Assembly (NCBI GenBank): GCA_934464615.1 | Contig: CAKSKA010000001.1 | Coordinates: 161,539-225,538 of the forward strand | Origin: an uncultured Eubacteriales bacterium | GTDB lineage: Bacteria > Bacillota > Clostridia > Oscillospirales > Acutalibacteraceae | Direction: 5' to 3' | DNA length: 64,000 bases | Shown: positions 8,251-16,872 of the stretch, piece by piece | Layout of the letters: the number at the start of each line of letters is the position of its first letter | Position numbering within the stretch: the first letter of the stretch is position 1 | Translations under genes and position numbers: made by a program | The notes under the pieces: generated by a model | Databases searched by the model: none | Told to the model about the DNA's origin: nothing | Seen by the model: only the letters and a program-made list of their open reading frames with translations

Positions 8251-8610
8251 ATGGTTAATAAGCCTGATTCAAACAAGGCTCGTATCCGCAGACATACCCG
8301 TGTACGCGGTAAAATCAGCGGTACTGCTGAATGTCCTAGACTTAATGTTTTTCGCTCCAACAGCAACATTTACGCCCAGCTTATAGATGATGTTAAGGGA
8401 GTAACACTTGTTAGCGCTTCTTCTGTCGAAAAGGATTTCGGCGAAGCTAAGGGCAACAAGGAAGAGGCCCGCAAGGTTGGACAGTTAATTGCTAAACGCG
8501 CTGCTGATAAAAAGATTACCGAGGTTGTTTTCGACCGCGGCGGATACATTTATCACGGTCGTGTCAAGGAGCTTGCCGAAGGAGCCCGCGAGGGCGGCCT
8601 CAAGTTCTAA
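8251..8610 (+). CDS. rplR: 50S ribosomal protein L18
   Basis: 119 residues. A basic N-terminus (NKARIRRHTRVRGKISG), then RLNVFRSNSNIYAQLIDD and the C-terminal FDRGGYIYHGRVKELAEGAREGGL. It binds 5S RNA with L5 in the central protuberance. GAAGGAG site 10 bases upstream of ATG. Confidence 0.98.
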   Translation: MVNKPDSNKARIRRHTRVRGKISGTAECPRLNVFRSNSNIYAQLIDDVKGVTLVSASSVEKDFGEAKGNKEEARKVGQLIAKRAADKKITEVVFDRGGYIYHGRVKELAEGAREGGLKF

Positions 8611-8628
8611 AAAGAAGGAGGAATACTT

Positions 8629-9144
8629 TTGGCTACAAAATTTGACATATCAACATTAGACGATCCTAAGTCTTTAAAAGAGCGCGTTGTTGCTATTAAC
8701 CGCGTATCTAAAACCGTTAAGGGCGGACGTATTATGAAATTCGCCGCTTTGGTTGTTGTAGGAAACGGCGAAGGCGTTGTAGGCTTCGGTCTCGGCAAAG
8801 CCGGCGAAGTACCGGAAGCTATACGTAAGGGTATTGAAGATGCCAAGAAAAATCTTATTAAGGTTTCGCTTAAAGGTACTACAATTCCGCATGAAGTTAT
8901 GGGCGAGTTCGGCGCAGGCCGCGTTCTTATGAAACCGGCTGCCCCCGGTACCGGTGTTATTGCCGGCGGTCCGGTTCGTGCCGTACTTGAAACTGTAGGT
9001 ATTTCGGACATTCGTACTAAAACATTGCGCTCTAAAAATCCGTGCAATGTTGTACGCGCAACTATCGCAGGTCTCTCTACTCTTCGCAATGCCGATGAAG
9101 TAGCAGCTGTTCGCGGTAAGTCCGTTAAAGAAATTGTTGGTTAA
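8629..9144 (+). CDS. rpsE: 30S ribosomal protein S5
   Basis: 171 residues with a TTG start eight bases after GAAGGAGG; no ATG fits. KERVVAINRVSKTVKGGRI and GRVLMKPAAPGTGVIAGG are the conserved double-stranded RNA-binding and C-terminal parts. S5 forms the mRNA entry site with S3 and S4. Confidence 0.98.
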   Translation: MATKFDISTLDDPKSLKERVVAINRVSKTVKGGRIMKFAALVVVGNGEGVVGFGLGKAGEVPEAIRKGIEDAKKNLIKVSLKGTTIPHEVMGEFGAGRVLMKPAAPGTGVIAGGPVRAVLETVGISDIRTKTLRSKNPCNVVRATIAGLSTLRNADEVAAVRGKSVKEIVG

Positions 9145-9158
9145 GGAGGAGCAGCACT

Positions 9159-9356
9159 ATGCCAAGAACAAAAAAGGCTGCCGGCCTTAAAATCAAATTG
9201 GTTAAAAGCGTAATCGGTTGCAAACAGGATCAAATAGCCACTGTTAAGGCACTCGGCCTTAAGAAAATCGGTGACGAAGTAATCCAACCCGACAATGCTC
9301 AGACCAAGGGCAAAATCAATAAGGTTATCCACCTCGTAGAGGTAACTGAAGCGTAA
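9159..9356 (+). CDS. rpmD: 50S ribosomal protein L30
   Basis: 65 residues, slightly longer than the usual 60. LKIKLVKSVIGCKQDQIATVKALGLKKI is the full L30 signature. TAAGGAGGA site. The next gene starts 60 bases on, after a small hairpin. Confidence 0.96.
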   Translation: MPRTKKAAGLKIKLVKSVIGCKQDQIATVKALGLKKIGDEVIQPDNAQTKGKINKVIHLVEVTEA

Positions 9357-9374
9357 GAATGCTTCAATAAATCA

Positions 9375-9390
9375 ACTGCCTGAAGGCAGT
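9375..9390 (+). promoter_or_regulatory. Hairpin between rpmD and rplO
   Basis: Perfect 6-bp stem ACTGCC/GGCAGT with a TGAA tetraloop, ten bases before the rplO ribosome binding site. It lacks a U-run. It may be a processing or pausing site; its role is not known. Confidence 0.35.
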
Positions 9391-9416
9391 GCTACTAAAG
9401 CAAGGAGGTGCGAAAA

Positions 9417-9860
9417 ATGAAACTGCATGAACTTACCCCCGCTGAAGGCTCTGTAAAAGAGGCAAAGCGTATAGGCAGAGGACATGGCTCCGGCAACGGT
9501 AAAACCGCCGGAAAAGGTCACAAAGGACAAAAGGCTCGTGCCGGACACGGTATGCGTCCCGGATTTGAAGGTGGTCAGATGCCTCTTCAAAGACGTATTC
9601 CTAAGCGTGGCTTCAATAACATTTTTGCTAAGGAGATAGTTGCTGTTAATGTTGCTGCTCTCGACGTGTTCGATGACGGCGCTGTAGTTGACGCTGCTGC
9701 TTTGAAAGCAAAGGGTATTATTAAGAATGCTGATGCTAATGTTAAAATTCTCGGAAACGGTAATGTTTCAAAGAAACTTGATGTTAAGGTATCTGCTTAT
9801 TCTAAATCCGCGCAGGAAAAGATCACTAATGCCGGCGGAAAGGCTGAGGTGACTGAATAA
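9417..9860 (+). CDS. rplO: 50S ribosomal protein L15
   Basis: 147 residues. MKLHELTPAEGSVKEAKRIGRG and the Gly/Lys-rich KTAGKGHKGQKARAG segment identify L15. A GTG at 9408 overlaps the AAGGAGGTG ribosome binding site, so the ATG at 9417, eight bases after it, is taken. The stop overlaps the secY start (TAATG). Confidence 0.98.
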   Translation: MKLHELTPAEGSVKEAKRIGRGHGSGNGKTAGKGHKGQKARAGHGMRPGFEGGQMPLQRRIPKRGFNNIFAKEIVAVNVAALDVFDDGAVVDAAALKAKGIIKNADANVKILGNGNVSKKLDVKVSAYSKSAQEKITNAGGKAEVTE

Positions 9861-11140
9861 TGATTGAAACTATAAAGAATGCATGGAGAGTTGCAGACCT
9901 CCGCAAAAAGATTCTTTTTACCTTTTTCATAATAATTATTTTCCGCGTGGGATCCGTTATACCGGTTCCGTTTGTAGACGTTCAGCTGCTTCGTAACGAA
10001 ATGTCACAAAGTGCAAATGAGTTCTTCAGCTATCTGTCTATATTAACCGGCGGCGGACTTGAATACGGTGCTATATTCGCAATGTCGGTAACACCGTACA
10101 TCAACTCATCAATTATCATTCAGTTGTTGGCTGTTGCTATTCCCGCACTTGAGCGTTTGGCTCAGGAAGGCGAAGAAGGACAGAAAAAGCTTGCACAGAT
10201 TACCCGTTATACCACAATTATTTTGGGACTTATTCAGGGTACGGCATACTTCTTCTATTTAAAGGGCAGCGGATATCTTACGGTATCCTCTACAGGTGCT
10301 GTTGTATTTGCGGCATTTGTTATAATTCTTTGTCTTACAGCAGGTTCTGCACTTGTTATGTGGCTTGGCGAACAGATAGACGTTAAGGGAATAGGAAATG
10401 GAATTTCCATTCTGCTTTTTGCAGGTATTATTTCCCGCGGTCCGCAGGCATTCAGGGCATTAGTAGCTTACTGGAATATCAATAAGATAATTCCTATAGT
10501 TATAGTTATTGCTTTCCTTGCCGTTGTCGGATTTATCGTTTGGATGACAAATGCCGAACGCAGAATTCCGGTGCAGTACGCAAAGCGCGTAGTCGGTAAT
10601 AAAATGTACGGCGGTCAAAACACTCATATTCCGATTAAGGTTAATATGTCAGGTGTTATGCCTATAATCTTTGCCTCATCTATCCTTATGCTGCCCACAA
10701 TGATACTTTCATTTATGGGTACAAATCATACAGATAGTTTTTGGTATAAGGTTTTAAGACCGTTTAGTGTACAGGGTATTTTCTACGCTGTAATCTATTT
10801 CTTCCTGATAATTGCATTTGCTTATTTCTACACAACAATTCAGTTTAATCCTGTGGAAATGGCAAACAATTTGCGTAAAAACGGCGGTTCTATACCGGGT
10901 ATTCGTCCCGGCAAGCCGACATCCGACTTTATCTCGAAGATTCTTTCAAGAATTACTTTAATGGGCGCGTTCTTCCTGTCTGTCATTGCCATACTTCCGA
11001 TAATCGTAAGTAATCTGGCAAAGATAAACATTTCTTTGGGCGGAACTTCCATACTGATTCTTGTAGGTGTTGCGTTAGATACCGTTCAAAATCTTGAATC
11101 CCAGATGATGATGCGTCATTACAAGGGCTTTCTTGATTAG
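9860..11140 (+). CDS. secY: Preprotein translocase subunit SecY
   Basis: 426 residues with ten predicted membrane segments, the full SecY length. RVADLRKKILFTFFIIIIFR, the plug-region SVTPYINSSIIIQ and the cytosolic loop GIGNGISILLF are conserved. It forms the protein-conducting channel with SecE and SecG, neither of which is in this window. It is coupled to rplO and followed by adk, the standard spc arrangement. Confidence 0.98.
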   Translation: MIETIKNAWRVADLRKKILFTFFIIIIFRVGSVIPVPFVDVQLLRNEMSQSANEFFSYLSILTGGGLEYGAIFAMSVTPYINSSIIIQLLAVAIPALERLAQEGEEGQKKLAQITRYTTIILGLIQGTAYFFYLKGSGYLTVSSTGAVVFAAFVIILCLTAGSALVMWLGEQIDVKGIGNGISILLFAGIISRGPQAFRALVAYWNINKIIPIVIVIAFLAVVGFIVWMTNAERRIPVQYAKRVVGNKMYGGQNTHIPIKVNMSGVMPIIFASSILMLPTMILSFMGTNHTDSFWYKVLRPFSVQGIFYAVIYFFLIIAFAYFYTTIQFNPVEMANNLRKNGGSIPGIRPGKPTSDFISKILSRITLMGAFFLSVIAILPIIVSNLAKINISLGGTSILILVGVALDTVQNLESQMMMRHYKGFLD

Positions 11141-11156
11141 TTAAGGAGTTACGAAA

Positions 11157-11789
11157 ATGAAACTTATTCTTTTAGGTGCTCCGGGTGCAGGAAAAGGCAC
11201 ACAGGCAGAAATTATCTGCAACAAATATAACATTCCCACAATATCCACCGGTAATATATTGCGCGAGGCAATTAAAAACGGTACGGAAATGGGACTTAAG
11301 GCAAAGTCTTATATAGATGCAGGCGAACTTGTACCGGATGAAGTGGTAATCGGCATTATAAATGACCGTTTGGCTAAAGATGATTGCAAAAACGGCTTTA
11401 TATTGGACGGATTTCCGCGTACCATTCCGCAGGCAAAGGCTCTTGACAGCATGAACATCGGTATCGACTGTGCGCTGTCGATAGAAGTACCGGATGAGAA
11501 GATAATGCAGCGTCTGTCCGGACGCCGTGTTTGTCCGGCTTGCGGATCAAGTTACCACATCGAATTTAAAAAACCTGCTGCGGACGGTATTTGCGATGCT
11601 TGCGGCGAACATCTTGTTCAGCGTAAGGATGATAGTATTGATACTATAGCAGAACGCTTAAAGGTTTATCACGAACAGACAGAACCTTTAAAGGACTACT
11701 ATAAAAAAGCAGGTAAATTGCGTATAGTGGAAGGACAGGAAGAAGTTAAAGATACAACTGCTCTTGTTCTTGCCGCATTGGAGTTTTAA
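11157..11789 (+). CDS. adk: Adenylate kinase, zinc-lid type
   Basis: 210 residues. The P-loop GAPGAGKGT lies at residues 7-15, followed by the AMP-binding STGNILREAI and the GFPRT motif. The LID domain carries two CxxC pairs (CPAC, CDAC), the zinc-binding long form common in Gram-positives. It converts ATP plus AMP to two ADP. The stop is two bases before map. Confidence 0.98.
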   Translation: MKLILLGAPGAGKGTQAEIICNKYNIPTISTGNILREAIKNGTEMGLKAKSYIDAGELVPDEVVIGIINDRLAKDDCKNGFILDGFPRTIPQAKALDSMNIGIDCALSIEVPDEKIMQRLSGRRVCPACGSSYHIEFKKPAADGICDACGEHLVQRKDDSIDTIAERLKVYHEQTEPLKDYYKKAGKLRIVEGQEEVKDTTALVLAALEF

Positions 11790-11791
11790 TT

Positions 11792-12541
11792 ATGATAGTG
11801 CTTAAAACCGGCCGAGAGTTAGAATTAATGCGTGAAGCATGCAGAATATCGGCAGGAGCATTACAGGTTATTGGTCAGGCGATCGAGCCGGGCGTTTCTA
11901 CGGCCGAGCTTGACAGGATGGCTGAAAAGTACATTTTAAGTCAGGGCGCAGAGCCTAACTTTAAAAATTACGAAGGTTATCCTGCCACCGCCTGTATTTC
12001 AATAAACAACGCGGTTATTCACGGCATACCTTCTCATAGCAAAATTATTAAGTCCGGCGATATCGTAAGCGTTGATCTCGGCGCTAAGATACACGGTTAT
12101 CATGGCGATAATGCCGCCACTTTTGCGGCCGGTGATATTTCACCTGAAGCAAAGCGGCTGATTGACACGACCAGAGAAAGCCTTTACGAAGGTATTAAAA
12201 TGGCTCGTGCCGGCGGCAGAATCGGTGATATAGGTGCAGCCGTACAAAAGTATGTAGAATCCCGCGGATTTTCCGTTGTTCGCGATTTTGTCGGACACGG
12301 AGTGGGCACTCAGCTTCACGAAGCCCCTGAGGTCCCTAATTTTGGCACACCCGGTAGGGGAATCCGCCTTTTACCCGGAATGACAATAGCAATAGAACCG
12401 ATGGTTAATGCCGGACGTCCTGATGTTAAAGTTTTACCGGACGGTTGGACAGTTCTTACTAAAGACGGATCTTTGTCAGCACATTTTGAGCATACAATTG
12501 CTATTACCGCAGACGGTCCGGTTATTATGACCAGACCTTGA
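11792..12541 (+). CDS. map: Methionine aminopeptidase, type I
   Basis: 249 residues, the short form without an N-terminal zinc extension. Metal ligands are visible in order: SVDLGA, GYHGDNAATF, GHGVG, AIEPM and HFEHTIAI; the substrate-pocket His is in NNAVIHGIP. It removes the initiator Met from new proteins. The gap to adk is two bases, so the two are coupled, with GGAG inside the end of adk. Confidence 0.98.
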   Translation: MIVLKTGRELELMREACRISAGALQVIGQAIEPGVSTAELDRMAEKYILSQGAEPNFKNYEGYPATACISINNAVIHGIPSHSKIIKSGDIVSVDLGAKIHGYHGDNAATFAAGDISPEAKRLIDTTRESLYEGIKMARAGGRIGDIGAAVQKYVESRGFSVVRDFVGHGVGTQLHEAPEVPNFGTPGRGIRLLPGMTIAIEPMVNAGRPDVKVLPDGWTVLTKDGSLSAHFEHTIAITADGPVIMTRP

Positions 12542-12550
12542 GGTAGCGAA

Positions 12551-12802
12551 ATGTACAGCGGAAAAATAGTGTGTTCGCTTTGCGGACATGACAAAGGCAT
12601 TTATTCGGTTGTAGTAGGAAACAAGGATGGCAGGCTTTTGGTTTGTGACGGGAAGTTGCACCGTCTTGATAATTTAAAGTCTAAAAATCCAAAACATTTA
12701 AGATTTACCGATTTTACGGTAAACGAAGATGATATGTTAACCGATAAAAAGATTAGAAAAGCAATTTTTAAATGCTTTGGTTCGTATAAGGAGGAAGAGT
12801 AA
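12551..12802 (+). CDS. KOW-domain RNA-binding protein (YbzG/L14e-like)
   Basis: 83 residues. The N-terminal half (GKIVCSLCGHDKGIYSVVVG, LVCDGKLHRLDNLKSKNPKH) is the KOW-like domain of the ribosomal L14E/L6E/L27E-type family; Bacillota have such a gene between map and infA, called ybzG in B. subtilis. It probably binds RNA or the ribosome, but its role is not established. The stop overlaps the infA start (TAATG). Confidence 0.85.
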   Translation: MYSGKIVCSLCGHDKGIYSVVVGNKDGRLLVCDGKLHRLDNLKSKNPKHLRFTDFTVNEDDMLTDKKIRKAIFKCFGSYKEEE

Positions 12803-13020
12803 TGTCAAAAGAGGATATGATTGAACTTGAGGGTACGGTTGTTGAAGCAATGCCCAACGCAATGTTCAAGGTTGAAATTCAAGGAGGACATATAATCCTT
12901 GCCCATATTTCCGGCAAACTGCGTATGAATTTTATAAGAATTCTGCCGGGAGATAAGGTAACGGTTGAAATGTCCCCGTACGATCTGTCTAAAGGACGTA
13001 TTACATGGCGTTCTAAATAA
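12802..13020 (+). CDS. infA: Translation initiation factor IF-1
   Basis: 72 residues, an S1-like OB fold: EDMIELEGTVVEAMPNAMFKVE, GHIILAHISGKLRMNFIRILPGD and VTVEMSPYDLSKGRI. It occupies the A site of the 30S subunit during initiation. It is coupled to the KOW gene by overlap and followed after 27 bases by rpmJ. Confidence 0.98.
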   Translation: MSKEDMIELEGTVVEAMPNAMFKVEIQGGHIILAHISGKLRMNFIRILPGDKVTVEMSPYDLSKGRITWRSK

Positions 13021-13047
13021 CAGAAAAAATTTAGGAGGTAAATCCAA

Positions 13048-13161
13048 ATGAAAGTCAGACCTTCTGTAAAAAAGATTTGCGAAAAATGCAAGATCATTAA
13101 ACGCAAGGGAAAAGTAATGGTTATCTGTGAAAATCCCAAGCACAAACAGCGTCAGGGTTAA
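13048..13161 (+). CDS. rpmJ: 50S ribosomal protein L36, zinc-binding type
   Basis: 37 residues: MKVRPSVKKICEKCKIIKRK and then a Cys and a His that complete the C-x2-C-x12-C-x4-H zinc site. AGGAGGT site 8 bases before ATG. It lies in the gap between infA and rpsM, the standard place. Confidence 0.96.
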   Translation: MKVRPSVKKICEKCKIIKRKGKVMVICENPKHKQRQG

Positions 13162-13192
13162 GACGCAAATTACAATGGAGGTGCATTGATAA

Positions 13193-13561
13193 ATGGCCCG
13201 TATTACCGGTGTTGACCTTCCTAATGAGAAGCGAGTTGAAATCGGACTCACTTACATCTATGGTATAGGTCTTACTACATCAAGAGAAGTTCTTAAAGCT
13301 ACCGGTATCAATCCCGATACACGTTGCAAGGACTTAACAGAGGACGAAATATCAAAACTGCGTGAGTATATAGATCACAACCTTCAGGTTGAAGGCGATC
13401 TCCGTCGTACAATCGCATTTGATATCAAGAGACTTATTGAAATCGGAAGCTATCGCGGACTGCGTCACCGTAAGAACCTGCCTGTAAGAGGTCAGCGTTC
13501 CAAAACAAACGCGCGCACTCGCAAAGGTCCTAAGAAGACTATAGCTAACAAGAAGAAATAA
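13193..13561 (+). CDS. rpsM: 30S ribosomal protein S13
   Basis: 122 residues. MARITGVDLPNEKRVEIGLTY, the helix-hairpin part GIGLTTSREVLKATGI, and the C-terminal GLRHRKNLPVRGQRSKTNARTR tail that reaches the P-site tRNA. GGAGGTG site. First gene of the alpha-operon portion here. Confidence 0.98.
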   Translation: MARITGVDLPNEKRVEIGLTYIYGIGLTTSREVLKATGINPDTRCKDLTEDEISKLREYIDHNLQVEGDLRRTIAFDIKRLIEIGSYRGLRHRKNLPVRGQRSKTNARTRKGPKKTIANKKK

Positions 13562-13577
13562 GTAGGAGGAAGATAAT

Positions 13578-13970
13578 ATGGCTACAAAGACTACTGCAAC
13601 ACGCAGACGTCGTGAAAAGAAAAATATTGAGCGTGGCGCTGCCCATATCCAGTCTACCTTCAACAATACTATAATCACTATTACTGATACAAACGGCAAC
13701 GCTCTTTCATGGGCATCTGCCGGCGAGCTCGGATTCCGCGGCTCACGTAAATCCACTCCGTTTGCTGCACAAAGTGCTGCAGAAACAGCTGCAAAGGCTG
13801 CAATGGAACACGGACTTAAATCAGTTGAAGTATTTGTTAAAGGTCCGGGTGCCGGTCGTGAGGCTGCCATTCGCGCTTTACAGTCAGCCGGTCTTGAAGT
13901 TACAATGATTAAAGACGTAACTCCGATTCCGCACAACGGTTGTCGTCCTCCCAAGAGAAGACGCGTATAA
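13578..13970 (+). CDS. rpsK: 30S ribosomal protein S11
   Basis: 130 residues. GAAHIQSTFNNTIITITDTNG, the ASAGELGFRGSRKSTPFAAQ core and the C-terminal PHNGCRPPKRRRV tail are diagnostic. It forms part of the platform with S18 near the E site. TAGGAGG site. Confidence 0.98.
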   Translation: MATKTTATRRRREKKNIERGAAHIQSTFNNTIITITDTNGNALSWASAGELGFRGSRKSTPFAAQSAAETAAKAAMEHGLKSVEVFVKGPGAGREAAIRALQSAGLEVTMIKDVTPIPHNGCRPPKRRRV

Positions 13971-13994
13971 CCGAAATTTTGGAGGTGTAATTCA

Positions 13995-14621
13995 ATGGCA
14001 AGATATACCGGAGCAGTTTGCAGATTATGCCGCCGCGAAGGACAGAAATTGTTCTTAAAGGGCGAGCGTTGCTATTCCGATAAATGTTCTGTTGGCATCC
14101 GCGCTTATGCGCCCGGTCAGCATGGACAAGGCCGTAAAAAATCTTCTGAATACGGTTTGCAGCTTCGCGCTAAGCAGAAAGCAAGAAGATTTTACGGTGT
14201 TCAAGAGGCTCAGTTCTACCACTATTTTGAATTGGCAGAGCGCAAGCAGGGTATAACAGGTGACAACTTGTTACAGATACTCGAAAGCCGTCTTGACAAT
14301 GTAGTTTACAGAGTAGGTTTTGCTTCTTCAAGAGCAGAAGCAAGACAGCTTGTAGGTCACGGTCATTACGAAGTTAACGGCAAGCGTGTTGACATTGCTT
14401 CTTACCTTCTTAAAGCAGGCGATGTAGTTTCTGTTTGCGATAAGAGCAAGAGCAGTGAAAAAATGAAAGCCGTTGTTGAGGCTAACGGTTCTAAACCGGT
14501 TCCGGAATGGATCGACGTAGACCGCGAAAACCTTACTGCAAAAGTTGTAAGCCTGCCCGAGCGTACACAAATCGACGCTCCTGTTGACGAGCAGCTTATC
14601 GTAGAATTCTATTCTAAGTAA
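13995..14621 (+). CDS. rpsD: 30S ribosomal protein S4, zinc-binding (C+) form
   Basis: 208 residues. N-terminal Cys residues 9, 12, 26 and 31 form a zinc site (CRLC...CYSDKC), followed by the S4 RNA-binding domain LESRLDNVVYRVGFASSRAEARQLV (two parts of 20 or fewer residues: LESRLDNVV and RVGFASSRAEARQLV). S4 starts 30S assembly and in E. coli represses the alpha operon by binding an mRNA pseudoknot; see the structured gap just downstream. Confidence 0.98.
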   Translation: MARYTGAVCRLCRREGQKLFLKGERCYSDKCSVGIRAYAPGQHGQGRKKSSEYGLQLRAKQKARRFYGVQEAQFYHYFELAERKQGITGDNLLQILESRLDNVVYRVGFASSRAEARQLVGHGHYEVNGKRVDIASYLLKAGDVVSVCDKSKSSEKMKAVVEANGSKPVPEWIDVDRENLTAKVVSLPERTQIDAPVDEQLIVEFYSK

Positions 14622-14634
14622 TAAAATTCTTATA

Positions 14635-14691
14635 CTTGAATATTTCCCGCACCAATATTCAAGATTTAAATTTAAGTGCGGAGAAATGGAG
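14635..14691 (+). promoter_or_regulatory. Hairpin and candidate pseudoknot in front of rpoA
   Basis: A perfect 10-bp stem, CTTGAATATT (14635-14644) with AATATTCAAG (14654-14663), closes a 9-base loop tcccgcacc. Six loop bases, CCGCAC (14647-14652), are complementary to GTGCGG (14676-14681), 6 bases before the GGAG (14688-14691) that serves rpoA. This gives an H-type pseudoknot next to the rpoA ribosome binding site. There is no U-run after the stem, so a terminator is unlikely. Control by S4 is inference. Confidence 0.5.
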
Positions 14692-14697
14692 CTTTAA

Positions 14698-15648
14698 ATG
14701 TTAGAGATTGAAAAGCCCAGAATTGAAACGCTGGATTTATCCGAAGACGGTAAATACGGTAAGTTCAGAATGACACATCTTGAACGCGGTTATGCAATAA
14801 CACTCGGCAACAGTATGCGCAGGGTGTTGCTCTCAACACTTCCCGGTGTTGCGGTAACCACTATTAAAATTGACGGTGTTGTTCATGAATTTTCTACCGT
14901 TAAAGGCGTCAAGGAAGATGTAACCGAAATAGTCCTGAATATTAAGGGACTTATCGCAAAGCTTCACGGTGACAGCGCTAAAACTGTTTATATTGAAGCT
15001 GAAGGTCCATGCGAAGTAACTGCTGCAGATATTAAAGCAGACAGCGAAGTAGAAATTTTGAATCCGGATTTGCATATTGCAACTCTCGATGCCGACGGTG
15101 TGCTCAATATGGAGCTTACTTTAGGCTCAGGTCGCGGATATGTTCCTGCTGTTCAAAATAAACCGGAACAGACTGTTATCGGCGTAATTCCGGTAGACTC
15201 TATTTTCACGCCTGTTTTAAAGTGCAATTTTACTGTTGAAGATACCCGTCAGGGCAGCGAAATCAATAAAAATGCCCTTACATTAGAGGTTTGGACAGAC
15301 GGTTCTATTATGGCTAACGAAGCCGTTTCCATGTCTGCAAAAATCCTTATTGAGCATTTTGAGCTTTTCCTTGACCTTGCTGACACAGCTAATGACGGCG
15401 AGAGCTTTATGGCTGAAAAGGGAAGCAATTCAAAGGAAAAAGTTCTGGATATGACTATTGAGGAACTTGATCTCTCTGTTCGTAGCTTCAATTGCTTAAA
15501 ACGCGCAGGCATCAATACAGTAGAGGACCTTATCAATAAGTCTGAAGAAGATATGATGAAGGTTAGAAACTTAGGCCGCAAGTCTTTGGAAGAGGTTATT
15601 GCAAAGCTCGATTCATTCGGCTTTACACTTAAAAAAGACGACGAATAA
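14698..15648 (+). CDS. rpoA: RNA polymerase alpha subunit
   Basis: 316 residues, the normal Bacillota length. The N-terminal domain (HLERGYAITLGNSMRRVLLS) dimerises and nucleates the core enzyme; a linker near residue 240 leads to the C-terminal domain (ELDLSVRSFNCLKRAGI, RNLGRKSLEEV) that binds UP elements and activators. It follows rpsD after a structured 76-base gap, the longest in the alpha part. Confidence 0.98.
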   Translation: MLEIEKPRIETLDLSEDGKYGKFRMTHLERGYAITLGNSMRRVLLSTLPGVAVTTIKIDGVVHEFSTVKGVKEDVTEIVLNIKGLIAKLHGDSAKTVYIEAEGPCEVTAADIKADSEVEILNPDLHIATLDADGVLNMELTLGSGRGYVPAVQNKPEQTVIGVIPVDSIFTPVLKCNFTVEDTRQGSEINKNALTLEVWTDGSIMANEAVSMSAKILIEHFELFLDLADTANDGESFMAEKGSNSKEKVLDMTIEELDLSVRSFNCLKRAGINTVEDLINKSEEDMMKVRNLGRKSLEEVIAKLDSFGFTLKKDDE

Positions 15649-15680
15649 GGTCAAAATTTTCACTATAAGGAGTGAGTATA

Positions 15681-16022
15681 ATGCCAGGTACAAGAAAGCT
15701 TGGAAGAACCAGCGACCACAGAACTGCAATGCTCAGAGCTATGGTTACTTATTTGTTTGAAAACGGTAAGATTGAAACCACAGTTACACGTGCTAAGGAA
15801 GTTCGTTCTATGGCAGAGAAATACATTACACTCGCTAAAGATAATAGTCTGCATAATAAGCGTCAGGCTTTGGCATTCGTTACTAAGGAAGATGTTGTTG
15901 CAAAACTTTTCAACGAGATCGCTCCCAAGTATAAGGATGTAAACGGCGGTTATTGCCGTATTACCAAAACCGGTCCGCGCCGCGGCGATGCTGCAGAAAT
16001 GGCTATTATTGAGTTAGTTTAA
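15681..16022 (+). CDS. rplQ: 50S ribosomal protein L17
   Basis: 113 residues. MPGTRKLGRTSDHRTAMLRA and RITKTGPRRGDAAEMAIIEL are the conserved ends. A GTG nine bases upstream (15672) overlaps the AAGGAG site, so ATG at 15681 is chosen. It is the last gene of the cluster and is followed by terminators. Confidence 0.98.
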   Translation: MPGTRKLGRTSDHRTAMLRAMVTYLFENGKIETTVTRAKEVRSMAEKYITLAKDNSLHNKRQALAFVTKEDVVAKLFNEIAPKYKDVNGGYCRITKTGPRRGDAAEMAIIELV

Positions 16023-16038
16023 TTTCTCGGTAAATTGT

Positions 16039-16099
16039 TTTAGTCCTCACATTGCAAGTCTGTTTAATGCAGCCTTATGATGCGGGGACTAAATTTTTT
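16039..16099 (+). terminator. Terminator after rplQ
   Basis: An 8-bp stem TTTAGTCC (16039-16046) / GGACTAAA (16086-16093) encloses a long 39-base loop and is followed by six T. The loop is long for an intrinsic terminator; a second, tighter hairpin follows. Confidence 0.6.
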
Positions 16100-16118
16100 G
16101 AGTATCAAAAAAAATAAG

Positions 16119-16145
16119 ACCTGCGTACTACAGTTGTACGCAGGT
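16119..16145. terminator. Bidirectional terminator between rplQ and livF
   Basis: A perfect 10-bp stem ACCTGCGTAC/GTACGCAGGT with a 7-base loop. The minus-strand copy is followed by eight T within CTTATTTTTTTT and ends the liv operon; the plus-strand copy is followed by TCTATTTTTATT and backs up the ribosomal operon. Confidence 0.85.
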
Positions 16146-16155
16146 TCTATTTTTA

Positions 16156-16872
16156 TTATTTGCTTTTTCCTAAATATGCTTCTCTGACGGCTTCATTTGC
16201 AAGTAATTCGGCGCCGGTGCCGGAAAGGGCAATCTTGCCGGTTTCAATAACATAGCCGTAGTCGGCAATTTTAAGCGCCATATTAGCGTTTTGTTCGTTA
16301 AGCAGTACGGTGATTCCGTCGTCATTGATTTTTCTTATAATTGCAAATATGTCTTTTACAACTAAAGGCGCAAGACCGAGTGACGGCTCATCCATCATTA
16401 CTATTTTTGGGCGTGATAACAAAGCACGAGCAACGGCAAGCATTTGTTGCTCGCCGCCGGATAATGTACCGGCTAACTGCCAGTGACGCTCTTTAAGGCG
16501 CGGGAAAAGGCTGTATACATATTCAATATCCGGTTTAATATCGTCTTTTCTGCGGTATGCGCCTATTTTAATGTTTTCAAGCACGGTAAGATTAGGGAAA
16601 ACCCTGCGGCCTTCCGGAACAAGCGTTATGCCATCCATAACTATTTTGTCCGGAGATGTGCCTGTAATATTTTTGCCGTTATATATTATTTCGCCGCTAC
16701 CGGGTTTTACAATGCCTGCAATGCTGCGCAGAATTGTTGATTTACCGGCACCGTTAGATCCAACAAGCGTGATAATTTTGCCTTCCTCAACATTAAGTGA
16801 TATTCCGTCTACCGCCTTAATGCCGCCGAAATGGACCGAAAGATTTTTAATTTCAAGCAAATTACTCATCAT
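16156..16872 (-). CDS. livF: Branched-chain amino acid ABC transporter ATPase LivF
   Basis: 238 residues from the ATG that overlaps the livG stop. Walker A GSNGAGKST, signature LSGGEQQ, Walker B KIVMMDEPS and the LAPLVVKDIF segment typical of LivF. It energises uptake together with LivG. A longer frame (to 16896) would sit further inside livG and lacks a better ribosome binding site; GGGGGTGG precedes the chosen start. Confidence 0.93.
   Translation of the reverse strand: MMSNLLEIKNLSVHFGGIKAVDGISLNVEEGKIITLVGSNGAGKSTILRSIAGIVKPGSGEIIYNGKNITGTSPDKIVMDGITLVPEGRRVFPNLTVLENIKIGAYRRKDDIKPDIEYVYSLFPRLKERHWQLAGTLSGGEQQMLAVARALLSRPKIVMMDEPSLGLAPLVVKDIFAIIRKINDDGITVLLNEQNANMALKIADYGYVIETGKIALSGTGAELLANEAVREAYLGKSK

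Noticed and set aside
13352..13954. 200-codon minus-strand frame opposite rpsM/rpsK
   Set aside because: Shadow of ribosomal genes, no start signal, composition not protein-like.
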